A DNA stretch of 34,611 bases from Kuafuiihalomonas sp039024635 (GTDB lineage: Bacteria; Myxococcota; Kuafuiibacteriia; Kuafuiibacteriales; Kuafuiibacteriaceae), in NCBI GenBank assembly GCA_039024635.1, contig JBCCQA010000044.1:1-34611 (forward strand). Direction: 5' to 3'. Position 1 is the first letter of the stretch. The number at the start of each line of letters is the position of its first letter. Positions 25,602 to 33,879 of this stretch are shown in pieces. The notes beneath the pieces were generated by a model that searched no databases, had not been told where the DNA came from, and worked only from the letters and a program-made list of their open reading frames with translations. The position numbers were made by a program, and so were the translations under genes.

Positions 25602-25618
25602 CAGGGCGTGACGCCCTG
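25602..25618. promoter_or_regulatory. 17-bp perfect palindrome upstream of peroxidase gene
   Basis: CAGGGCGT and ACGCCCTG flank a single G. It is centred 23 bp before the GTG at 25633, between the divergent PAS-receiver and peroxidase genes. It can be an operator for a dimeric regulator or a leader hairpin that ends 6 bp before the AGGGG ribosome binding site. No T-tract, so terminator is less likely. Confidence 0.5.
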
Positions 25619-25632
25619 ACTACACAGGGGAC

Positions 25633-26112
25633 GTGAACTTCGCCGAATTCAAGGCCGTCGACATCGATGGCAATTCTCGCACCCTCGCCGACCCTGACGC
25701 CAAGAGCTACCTTGTCGTCAACGTAGCTTCGCGCTGCGGATACACCAAACAGTACGCCGGACTCCAGACGCTCCACGCTGATTTGGAAGCTCGAGGGCTC
25801 AGAATCTTTGCCTTCCCTTGCAATCAGTTCGGCCGTCAGGAGCCCGGTTCTTCTCAAGAGATTAAATCTATCGTTCAGTCCAAGTATGCAGTCAGCTTTC
25901 CGATGTTCGAGAAGGTCGACGTGAACGGTGAAGGTCGACATCCACTCTTCGCCTGGCTCACCGCTCGAGAAACTAGACCGAAAGGCGCAGGGGACGTTGA
26001 CTGGAACTTCGAGAAGTTCCTCATCGATCGATCGGGTCAGATCGTGGGGCGCTTCCCCTCCAGCGCGGCACCGGAAGCGCTTCGAAGCGAGCTGGAAGCG
26101 CTCCTGGAATGA
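25633..26112 (+). CDS. glutathione peroxidase family thiol peroxidase
   Basis: 159 residues, the short bacterial GPx type that reduces hydroperoxides in the cytosol. Peroxidatic C35 is in NVASRCGYTKQY, with the family residues Q69 in FPCNQFGRQEPG and W124-N125 in DWNFEKFL completing the tetrad. The position that carries the resolving cysteine in many thioredoxin-dependent members (just before VSFPMFEK) reads QSKYA, with no Cys, so it may be a 1-Cys enzyme; C63 in FPCNQ is the only other cysteine. GTG start with AGGGG 3-4 nt upstream. The palindrome just before it suggests regulated expression, plausibly by oxidative stress. Confidence 0.94.
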   Translation: MNFAEFKAVDIDGNSRTLADPDAKSYLVVNVASRCGYTKQYAGLQTLHADLEARGLRIFAFPCNQFGRQEPGSSQEIKSIVQSKYAVSFPMFEKVDVNGEGRHPLFAWLTARETRPKGAGDVDWNFEKFLIDRSGQIVGRFPSSAAPEALRSELEALLE

Positions 26113-26223
26113 CCGTCAGAAAAGTGCCAGGGCCTTCAATTCGGAAAGACCCGACGCATTCTTGAAAGCGCACCCCATCGTCTTTGCTCACTCCTGCAAA
26201 GCTTTCCCCCGGGCCTTCAGAAA

Positions 26224-28413
26224 GTGAACATCAGGACTTGTCGTAGTCACGGATTGTACGAATCTGGAGTCGTGGCCCAGGCGCTCTCATCTCGTACTCG
26301 TGCAGCGCCCGCAGAACCCGCACCTCCCTCACCGCTGGACTTCCTGTTCGTCGACGATGACCCCTACTGCCGCCGCCTCTTCGAGCGTATGTGCCGACGA
26401 AGCGGACTGCGAGCCTCCACCGAAGCAGGTGCGGAAAGCGCTCTCGAGAAGATGGCGCTCGAAGGACCTCCCCTGGTCTTGGTGACCGACGTCTCCATGC
26501 CGGGCATGAGCGGCGTGGAGTTGGTCCGTAGAGCGGTAGAACTGTGTCCCGAGACGGCCATCGTCTTGGTCACCGGTCGGACCGAACTCGTCATCGATGA
26601 GCTGGAACCCAATCCATTGGTGGTTTCCGTGGTCGAGAAGCCCTGGAAGGCGGAGCACGTCCTCGGCGTCCTGGATCGTGCGCGAGACATGGCGCGCCGT
26701 CGTCGAGGTGAAGACGTAACCGTCGATCTTTCGGAGGTCCCTCGAGGCGTCCTCATCGTGGATGGCGACCCCCACTTTCTCAAGTTGGCCGAGGAAGCGG
26801 CTCGGGCCTTTGGTCCCGTGCGGATCGCGCCGCGTTTGGGCGTCGCCATCGAGCTCTTGCGGAAGGAGAGCTTCGACCTCGTGGTGTCGGAGCTGGACCT
26901 GTCCGACGCTCGAGGAGTCGACGCCGCCGAGCGACTCTCCCAAGCGGCGCCCGAGCTTCCCCTGGTGCTGGTCAGCCAGCTAGAAGACCAGCAGCTGGCC
27001 AAGCAAGTTCTTCGGCTGGGAGCCGAAGACGTAGTCCACAAAGGCCGTTGCACGGTAGGCGAGCTCGGCCGTCGCCTGCGCTTTGCCGTCGAGCGAAGCC
27101 GAGCGCGGGCCCAGAGAATCGAAGCAAGCTTTCGAGACAGCCTAACCGGCCTCGCCCCGAGGGATGCCCTCCAGCATCGTCTCACCAGCATGGCCAACGC
27201 CGGACGCCCATACTCGGTGGTCTTCGTCGACGTCGACCGATTCCGTTCGGTCAACGAACGTCTGGGCCTAGAAGCGGGCGACGACCTCCTGAGGGAACTC
27301 GCGGAGAGAGTGGGCGAGACCGTGGGCCCTAGCGACCTCGTGGCCCGACGAGGGGGCGACGAGTTCATCATCCTGCTGGATGGGGACGAGTCGCGGGCTC
27401 GAGAAGTGGTCCAAGCCATCCTGACGAAGTGCCGCGCACCGGTGTGGATTCACGGCCAGGCGCTCTCGGTCACGGTGTCCGTTGGCGTGGCGTCTTCGGG
27501 TGAAGCCGGCGCTGGCCTTGATTTGATGGCCGCTGCTGATCGAGCACTCCATGAGCAGAAGCAGCGAGGCCGGGACGGCTGGCGAAGAGCATCAGCCCGA
27601 CCTCGCAAGCTGGGCTCGGGACCGAGCATCCACGAGGCCCTCACCCGAAAGGAGCTCCGCTTGCTCTATCAGCCCCTCTGGAGTCTTCGGCGTTCTCAGG
27701 TTCAAGGCTTCGAGGCCCTGCTTCGCTGGGAGCCGAAGCGCGGTCCAGGAAGCACCCCCGACCGCTTCATCCCCGAGTTGGAGGCAGACGGTGGCATCGT
27801 CGATGTCGGCGCTTGGGTCATGGACCAGGCCTGTGCCCAGATGGCGTCCGAGGGCCGTCTGCTGCCGCCGCACAGTCGGCTGTCCGTCAACGTCTCGCCT
27901 CGCCAGCTGCAGGGGGACGAGATCCTGGAGACCATTGAGCGTGCCCTGGCTGAGCACGCCCTGGACCCGGAGCGTCTGCAGATCGAGATCACCGAAACCG
28001 TGCTCCTACCCGACGCGAGCGACGTCACCCGACGACTCCAAGCGCTAAAGAAGATGGGGGTTCGGATCGCCCTCGACGACTTCGGCGTTGGCTACTCGAG
28101 CTTGGGCCACTTGCACCGCCACCCCATCGATACGGTGAAGATCGACCGATCGTTGATCACCGCCGTCGAGACCGACGAGCGGGCTCGGCTTATTGTCTCG
28201 TCCATCGCCACTTTGGGCGACAAGCTGGGCATGACCACCGTGGCAGAAGGCGTCGAGTGGGCGAGCCAGCTGGCCCTTCTGCGAGAAGCTGGCTGCAGCG
28301 CGGCCCAGGGCTATCTTCTCGGCCGCCCCGCACCCTCGTGGACGAGCTCGGGCCTGGAGACTGAAGGGGCCACCCTGCTCGACCTGCGGCCCGTTGGGCC
28401 TCAGAGGCGGTAG
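26224..28413 (+). CDS. REC-REC-GGDEF-EAL c-di-GMP protein
   Basis: 729 residues from the GTG at 26224; a GTG at 26272 is also possible. Receiver 1 (39-155) has VDDDP, phospho-acceptor D89 in VTDVSMPGMSG and K in VEKPW. Receiver 2 (174-290) has E223 where the acceptor Asp belongs (DLVVSELDLSD), so it cannot take a phosphate normally. GGDEF is intact at 377-381, but the inhibitory RxxD site reads GPSD. The EAL domain starts with E497 in FEALLRW and keeps NVSPRQL, EITET, LDDFG, VKID, AEGVE and QGYLLGRP, so both cyclase and phosphodiesterase activity look possible. No TM segment. It stands alone, 111 bp after the peroxidase gene. Confidence 0.93.
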   Translation: MNIRTCRSHGLYESGVVAQALSSRTRAAPAEPAPPSPLDFLFVDDDPYCRRLFERMCRRSGLRASTEAGAESALEKMALEGPPLVLVTDVSMPGMSGVELVRRAVELCPETAIVLVTGRTELVIDELEPNPLVVSVVEKPWKAEHVLGVLDRARDMARRRRGEDVTVDLSEVPRGVLIVDGDPHFLKLAEEAARAFGPVRIAPRLGVAIELLRKESFDLVVSELDLSDARGVDAAERLSQAAPELPLVLVSQLEDQQLAKQVLRLGAEDVVHKGRCTVGELGRRLRFAVERSRARAQRIEASFRDSLTGLAPRDALQHRLTSMANAGRPYSVVFVDVDRFRSVNERLGLEAGDDLLRELAERVGETVGPSDLVARRGGDEFIILLDGDESRAREVVQAILTKCRAPVWIHGQALSVTVSVGVASSGEAGAGLDLMAAADRALHEQKQRGRDGWRRASARPRKLGSGPSIHEALTRKELRLLYQPLWSLRRSQVQGFEALLRWEPKRGPGSTPDRFIPELEADGGIVDVGAWVMDQACAQMASEGRLLPPHSRLSVNVSPRQLQGDEILETIERALAEHALDPERLQIEITETVLLPDASDVTRRLQALKKMGVRIALDDFGVGYSSLGHLHRHPIDTVKIDRSLITAVETDERARLIVSSIATLGDKLGMTTVAEGVEWASQLALLREAGCSAAQGYLLGRPAPSWTSSGLETEGATLLDLRPVGPQRR

Positions 28414-28550
28414 CCGAGTCGAAGGCCGCCCCAGTGAACTCAAACGACTTCCCCCATCTGTCCTCTTTCCCTTCGCTTGAGCCCCAAGCATGGTCCGCGC
28501 CTCGGCCTCGTCGAGGTCCAGGGCAATCTCGTCTCGAAACGAAACAGGAC

Positions 28551-29699
28551 TCAATCTCTAGGAAGGTTCGATCTGACGGGATGCTCCTGCTTGAACACGA
28601 AGAAGCGGTTCACCAAGAAGTTCACGATCATGCCTGCGCCGACGCCGACCAGAGCCGCGAGCTGAGGCCAGAGCTCGGGCAACACCGCCAAGAGACTCGC
28701 TGCCACGCCGAACTGCAGCGTAGCCGCCACCGAAGAAGCCATACAGAAGCGTAGGAACTGGGTGAAGATGCCGGTGGCTCGAGCCCGGGCAAACGTGAAG
28801 CTCCGATTCAAGAGAAAGTTACTGACGATGGATACCAGGATCCCACCCGCGAGGGCGGCCGTGGCTTGGGCGCCCAGAACGAGAAGCAAGGTTACGACGC
28901 CCAGGTTCACGAAGACCCCGGAAAGGCCGACGAGCGCGAACTGAGTGAACTGACTCCACGTCGCGTAGCGGTGCGCAAAGAGGCGCCCGAGATGGCGGAG
29001 ATAATTCAGCTGCTCTTTGAAGGTGAGCTTGCTTTCGCCGTGGATACGGTCCGAGAAGTGGATGGGGACCTCGCCCACGTTCCCCAGCCGACACTTCACG
29101 ATCAGCTCGAGGCCCACCTTGTAGCCGATGGGATCGAGACTGAACGCCCGATCGAAATCCGTGCGCCTCAGGGCGAAGAAGCCCGCCATGGGATCCTTGG
29201 CGTCAGTGAAGGGGCGGGCAAGGAGTGTGGCGACCCGACTGTTGAGCCAGCGAAAGAAACCCCAATCGTCGTCGGTCGAACCGCCCCGGACATAGCGAGA
29301 GCCGATGACGAAGTCCTGCCCCGACTCCAAGGCGAGAATCATGGCTGGGATAGCACTCGGAGGATGGGACAAGTCGGCGTCCATGACCACGAGGACGGGA
29401 TGCTTGGCCAAGCGCAGCCCGTCCACGACGGCGGGACTCAGGCCTCGCGTCTCCCGGCGAACGACCAGACGAACCCAATCCGGCGCGTGCTCTTGGACCC
29501 ACGCTTCGCTCCCGTCCCGACTATCATCGTCCATGATCAGGAGCTCGAGTGTGAGCCCGTAGCGCGCCCGAAGCTCATCTAGACCGGCCACGAGCTCGGG
29601 CAGATTCTCCCGCTCTCGGAAGGTCGGCACGACGATCGAGATAGGGGTGATGACGCGAACGTCGGCGAGGCGGGGCTCTGTGCTCGGGCTTCGGGTCAT
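28551..29699 (-). CDS. GT2 glycosyltransferase fused to GtrA membrane domain
   Basis: About 382 residues from the ATG at 29699; a TTG at 29777 gives a longer frame without homology. The N-terminal 240 residues are a polyprenyl-phosphate mannosyl/glucosyltransferase of the DPM1 type: ISIVVPTFRERENLPELV, MDDDSRDGS, and the D107-A-D109 metal motif in VVMDADLSHPP, with GSRYVRGG. The C-terminal part (about 250-375) is a GtrA-like domain with four membrane helices (FALVGLSGVFVNLGVVTLLL, ALAGGILVSIVSNFLLNRSF, and two more). It should load sugar on undecaprenyl phosphate and help flip it for glycan or protein modification. It is 96 bp after the OFA transporter gene on the same strand; a link in function is not evident. 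Confidence 0.92.
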   Translation of the reverse strand: MTRSPSTEPRLADVRVITPISIVVPTFRERENLPELVAGLDELRARYGLTLELLIMDDDSRDGSEAWVQEHAPDWVRLVVRRETRGLSPAVVDGLRLAKHPVLVVMDADLSHPPSAIPAMILALESGQDFVIGSRYVRGGSTDDDWGFFRWLNSRVATLLARPFTDAKDPMAGFFALRRTDFDRAFSLDPIGYKVGLELIVKCRLGNVGEVPIHFSDRIHGESKLTFKEQLNYLRHLGRLFAHRYATWSQFTQFALVGLSGVFVNLGVVTLLLVLGAQATAALAGGILVSIVSNFLLNRSFTFARARATGIFTQFLRFCMASSVAATLQFGVAASLLAVLPELWPQLAALVGVGAGMIVNFLVNRFFVFKQEHPVRSNLPRD

Positions 29700-29795
29700 G
29701 GACGACGACCCAGGCCAGCACGGACGCGGGAGCAAGGTCGAGTCGAAAGCTGAGGCGGAGGATGGGCCCAGCGACAAAGACCGCGCCCACCCCAG

Positions 29796-31523
29796 TCAGG
29801 CTGGGGCCTCGGCCCGCTTTTGGGGCGCTTCCTCGCTCTCGGCCTCGAGCTCCATATGGTGGCGGGCGTCCACGGGCTTCATGAAGACATTGGCGAGAAG
29901 GGCCAAGAAAAGCAGGGCGGCCATCAGGTACATTGTGGTGTTGTAGAGGCCGGGGGTCGGGTCCACCGTCCCCGCGGGCGCGATCTCCATGAGCTTGGCG
30001 ATTGTCACCGTCTTGGCCTCCACCAGGGTCGTGAGCTGCTCCTTGCCCGCGCCGAAGGCGCCCTGAAATTTCGCAGGGTCGATAGTCGCCGTCAGGTTGG
30101 TGATGGCCTCGTCGACCGCGTTTTCGCGAAGCATCGTGATGGCTAGGGGCCCGATGACGCCGGCCGTGCTCCACGCGGTCAGGATGCGCCCGTGGATGGC
30201 GCCCACGAAGCCGGTCCCGAAGATGTCTGCGATGTAGGCCGGAATGGTCGCGAAACCACCGCCGTACATGGTGAAGATCATCATAGTCACGGCGTAGAAG
30301 CCGACCAGATAGACGACGGAGGGTGACACGCTCACTTGCGCCGCCATGAAGGGAATCGACAGATAGAGCAGAATTCCGAAGCCGAAGAACACGTGGTAGG
30401 TATTCTTACGTCCGATGTAGTCGGAGATGCTCGCCCAGCAAAAGCGGCCGAGCAGGTTGAATAGCGAGATCATGAGGACGTAGGTCGCGGCGAAGCCGGC
30501 GTCCACGGTGCCGGGTAGTGTGGTCCCGAAGATCTCCTTCATCATCGTCTTCGCGACCGCGAGGACGCCGATGCCCGCCGCCACGTTGAAGCAAAGGACT
30601 ATCCACATCTGATAAAACTGAGGCGTCTTCAGAGCCTGGTCCACATGCACGTCGTTACTGCTGACCATGCCGCCGGTCTTCTTGGCCTCGAAGCCCTCCG
30701 GCTTCCAGCCCTTCGGAGGCACGCGGTAGGAGAACGCGGCCGCGACCATGATGACGAAGTAGACGAGACCCAGGGCGATGAAGGTCTGCGCCACGCCCAC
30801 GGTCCCCGTTCCAACTGCGTAAACGCCCTCAGGCCCGGGGACGATCATGTTGGACACGTCGTTGGCGCCGACCACGACCACCTCTTTGAGCTGTCCGCCG
30901 ACTTCAGCGAAGCGCTTTCCTGCCTTGGTCACCAGGCTGACCGCGTGTTCGGCCCCCAGATATTCGGGCGATCGATAGAAGGCGGTGACGAGAGGATCGA
31001 CCATGAACTTCGCAATCATCGCGCCACCGCCGAAGCCCATGATGGCGATGCCGGTGGCCATGCCGCGACGGTCCGGAAACCAGCGAACCAGGGTACTGAC
31101 GGGCGTGATGTAGCCCGCGCCCAGGCCGATGCCGCCGATGACCCCATAGCCCAAGTAGAGGAGCCATAACTGGCCGGTGATGATGCCCAACCCACCCAAG
31201 ACGAAGCCGCCTCCCCAGCAGGCCGCCGAGACCAGTCCCACCAATCGTGGACCGACACGCTCCAGCCATTTTCCGAGGAAAGAGGCTGAAAGTCCGAGGA
31301 CCACGATGGCGACCGTGAAGACCCAAACGACGTTCGACAGGCTCCAGTCCTGGGAGGCACTGGCCACGACGCCGACCCGCTTGGTCAGAGCGGGGTTGAA
31401 CAGGCTCCATGCGTAGACGGAGCCGATACAGAGATGGATGCCCAACGCCGAGAAGGAGATGAGCCAACGGTTGTAGCTGGGCTTGGCGACGATCGCCTGT
31501 TTGGTCAGAAATTGCGGAATCAT
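29796..31523 (-). CDS. OFA-family MFS transporter (oxalate/formate type)
   Basis: 575 residues, longer than OxlT (about 420). It has the 12-helix MFS layout with the OFA start NRWLISFSALGIHLCIGSVY, the helix-2/3 loop GKWLERVGPRL, GAGYITPVSTLVRWFPDRRG and ATGIAIMGFGGG. Two insertions explain the length: about 55 residues between helices 5 and 6 (after DPLVTAFYRSPEY) and about 55 residues between the last two helices (AVDEAITNLTATIDPAKFQG), both probably outside the membrane. It is 25 bp downstream of the YdeP-type oxidoreductase gene, which with fdhD upstream points to formate, oxalate or a related monocarboxylate as cargo. Substrate is inferred from family and context. Confidence 0.9.
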   Translation of the reverse strand: MIPQFLTKQAIVAKPSYNRWLISFSALGIHLCIGSVYAWSLFNPALTKRVGVVASASQDWSLSNVVWVFTVAIVVLGLSASFLGKWLERVGPRLVGLVSAACWGGGFVLGGLGIITGQLWLLYLGYGVIGGIGLGAGYITPVSTLVRWFPDRRGMATGIAIMGFGGGAMIAKFMVDPLVTAFYRSPEYLGAEHAVSLVTKAGKRFAEVGGQLKEVVVVGANDVSNMIVPGPEGVYAVGTGTVGVAQTFIALGLVYFVIMVAAAFSYRVPPKGWKPEGFEAKKTGGMVSSNDVHVDQALKTPQFYQMWIVLCFNVAAGIGVLAVAKTMMKEIFGTTLPGTVDAGFAATYVLMISLFNLLGRFCWASISDYIGRKNTYHVFFGFGILLYLSIPFMAAQVSVSPSVVYLVGFYAVTMMIFTMYGGGFATIPAYIADIFGTGFVGAIHGRILTAWSTAGVIGPLAITMLRENAVDEAITNLTATIDPAKFQGAFGAGKEQLTTLVEAKTVTIAKLMEIAPAGTVDPTPGLYNTTMYLMAALLFLALLANVFMKPVDARHHMELEAESEEAPQKRAEAPA

Positions 31524-31548
31524 AGGGTTCTTCGAGATGGGCTGAGCT

Positions 31549-33873
31549 TCAGTTCTGCGTTTCGATGCTCACTTCGACTCGTTTCGAGGTCGGTGTGCGG
31601 CTTCCTTCGGCAAAGGACCCGACGGGGATGAGCGGGTTGGCCTCTGGGAAATAGCAAGCGACGTTGCCGGAAGGGATGTCGTAGGGGACGACGAGGAAGC
31701 CGTCCACCGTCCTTTCTTCGTCCTGGAAGTAGCTGCGCAGACGCACTCTTGAGCGCGTCTCCAAGCCGAGCCGCTCGACATCGTCCGGCGACATCAGCAC
31801 CACGTGCCTATGGCCGTAGATACCTCGATAGCGATCGTTCAAGTCATAGACCGTGGTGTTGAATTGGTCGTGGCTCCTCATGGTCATGAGCCAAAATCGG
31901 TCGGTACCGAGTGACAGGTCGGGAAGCTCGTGGGTCGTAAACAGGCCTCTTCCGCTCCGTGTTCCAAAGCCGCCTTCCCGAACCGGGTTGGGTAGGTAGA
32001 AGCCGTTCCTTCCACGAACCCGCTCGTTGTAGTTGTCGAATCCAGGGATACAGGCCTCGATGGCCTCGCGGATCCGATCGTAGTCGTCGGCGAAATCCAG
32101 CCAAGGCACCTGGCTCCTGTCGCCCAAGGTGGCGTGGGCCATCCGGGCGACGATCCGAGGCTCGGAGAAGAGAGCGTCCGAAGCAGGCTTCAGCTTTCCT
32201 TCGGAGCTGTGGACGATACCCATGGAGTTCTCGACGGTGACGAACTGGGGGCCAGCGATCTGGACGTCTCGCTCGGTGCGGCCCAGGCAGGGCAGGAGCA
32301 AGCCGATGTCGCCGGTGACCAGGTGTGCACGGTTGAGCTTGGTAGCCACGTGGGCCGTAAGCTTCATCTTCCGTAGCCCCTGGGCCACCACCGTCGTGTC
32401 AGGGGTCGCGCTCAGAAAATTGCCGCCCAGGGCGAAGAAGACCTTGGCTTCGCCTTTGCGCATGGCCTCGATGGCCCCCACTACGTCATGGCCGGGCTCG
32501 ACCGGCGCCTCGAAGTCGAAGTGCCTCTCCATGCGGGAGGTCCACTTGGGCGGGAACTCCCAAATCCCCACCGTGCGGTCGCCCTGAACGTTGGAGTGCC
32601 CTCGTACGGGACAGGCACCGGCACCGGGGCGGCCGAAGTGCCCCCCCATCAGGAGCAGGTTCACGATCGACTGCACATTGGCCACGCCGTTGACGTGCTG
32701 AGTGATGCCCATGGCCCAGCAAGCGATGGTGGCCTTGGACCCAGCGAACAGCTCTGCTGCCTGCTGCATCTGCCCGGCCGAGATGCCGCTGTCTTCGACC
32801 AGCCGTGCCTCGTCGAGGGTCAGCAGCTGCTCACGATAGGCGGTGAATCCTTCCGTGCAGCGGGCCACGTAGTCACCGTCGACCGCCCCCTCCAAACTCA
32901 GCATTCGGCGCTGGATGCCCTGGAGGAGCGCGAGGTCCCCACCGATGCGAACCTGCAGATGAAGGTCGGTGAGCTCGGTGCCGGATCCGAGCATGCCTTC
33001 CACGTGCTGGGGGTGTTTGAAGCGCACCATCCCCACTTCTTCGAGCGGGTTGATGGTGATGATGGTGGCCCCCTTTTTCTTGGCGCTCTGGAGCGCGGCC
33101 AGCATTCGAGGGTGATTGGTGGCCGGATTCTGCCCGATAACGGCGATGACGTCGGCTTCGTCGAAGTCTTCCAAGGTCACCGTCCCTTTGCCGATGCCGA
33201 TGGTCTCGCCGAGACCCTTGCCGCTCGACTCGTGGCACATGTTCGAGCAATCGGGCAGGTTGTTGGTCCCGAAGTGACGAGCAAAGAGCTGGTATAGGAA
33301 AGCAGCCTCGTTGGACGCGCGCCCGGAGGTGTAGAAGAGGGCGCCGTTGGGTGTAGGCAGCGCATTGAGCGTCACGGCCAATAGCTCGAAAGCCTCATCC
33401 CAGCTGACGGGTTCGTAGTGACTGGACCCCGGACGTCGAACCATCGGCTCGGTGAGCCGCCCCTGATCGTTGAGCCAGTGGTCCGAGCGCTCCAGAAGTT
33501 CGGGGATGGAGTGAGTCTGAAAGAAATGGCGATCGACCCGCTTGGTCGTAGCTTCGTCGGCGACGGCCCGCGCGCCGTTTTCACAGAACTCGACGATGCT
33601 TCGGTGCTTGGGGTCGGGCCAGGCGCAGCTTGGACAGTCGAATCCGCCGTCCTGGTTCAACCGAAACAGGGCACGGCCCCGCGCTACACCGGCTTCTCGG
33701 TAGGCATAGGCCATGGACGAGACGACGGCGGTCACGCCGCCCGCCGCCTTCGGCTTCGGGCCGAGTCTGGGACCACCTTCCTCGGAGGGGGTGATTGGTT
33801 CAGGAAGCGGTCCGGGCTCTGAGGCTTTCGCGTCAGAGGAAGGAGGCTCGATGGGATCGTCGACAACGCTCAT
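31549..33873 (-). CDS. FdhF/YdeP-type molybdopterin oxidoreductase
   Basis: 774-residue member of the DMSO-reductase superfamily, nearest to YdeP/formate-dehydrogenase-alpha-like proteins. It opens with a Pro-rich tail, then the YdeP-type cysteine group CPSCAW and FCENGARAVADE, which is shorter than the usual Fe4S4 pattern of FdhF. The molybdenum ligand is the Cys in SNMCHESSGKGLGETIG (selenocysteine in FdhF). Cofactor-binding stretches follow: GQNPATNHPRML, NPLEEVGMVRF, MGITQHVNGVANVQ, GRPGAGACPVRGHSNVQGDR, and the C-terminal barrel MTMRSHDQFNTTVYDLNDRY. No Tat signal. ATG 6 bp after the fdhD stop. No beta or gamma subunit is visible in the window, so its electron acceptor is unknown. Confidence 0.93.
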   Translation of the reverse strand: MSVVDDPIEPPSSDAKASEPGPLPEPITPSEEGGPRLGPKPKAAGGVTAVVSSMAYAYREAGVARGRALFRLNQDGGFDCPSCAWPDPKHRSIVEFCENGARAVADEATTKRVDRHFFQTHSIPELLERSDHWLNDQGRLTEPMVRRPGSSHYEPVSWDEAFELLAVTLNALPTPNGALFYTSGRASNEAAFLYQLFARHFGTNNLPDCSNMCHESSGKGLGETIGIGKGTVTLEDFDEADVIAVIGQNPATNHPRMLAALQSAKKKGATIITINPLEEVGMVRFKHPQHVEGMLGSGTELTDLHLQVRIGGDLALLQGIQRRMLSLEGAVDGDYVARCTEGFTAYREQLLTLDEARLVEDSGISAGQMQQAAELFAGSKATIACWAMGITQHVNGVANVQSIVNLLLMGGHFGRPGAGACPVRGHSNVQGDRTVGIWEFPPKWTSRMERHFDFEAPVEPGHDVVGAIEAMRKGEAKVFFALGGNFLSATPDTTVVAQGLRKMKLTAHVATKLNRAHLVTGDIGLLLPCLGRTERDVQIAGPQFVTVENSMGIVHSSEGKLKPASDALFSEPRIVARMAHATLGDRSQVPWLDFADDYDRIREAIEACIPGFDNYNERVRGRNGFYLPNPVREGGFGTRSGRGLFTTHELPDLSLGTDRFWLMTMRSHDQFNTTVYDLNDRYRGIYGHRHVVLMSPDDVERLGLETRSRVRLRSYFQDEERTVDGFLVVPYDIPSGNVACYFPEANPLIPVGSFAEGSRTPTSKRVEVSIETQN

Positions 33874-33879
33874 GTTGAC

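Noticed and set aside
28480..28530. Hairpin CCTCG-T-CGAGG between the convergent GGDEF-EAL and glycosyltransferase genes
   Set aside because: A one-base loop cannot form and there is no T-tract; the 137-bp gap shows no convincing terminator.
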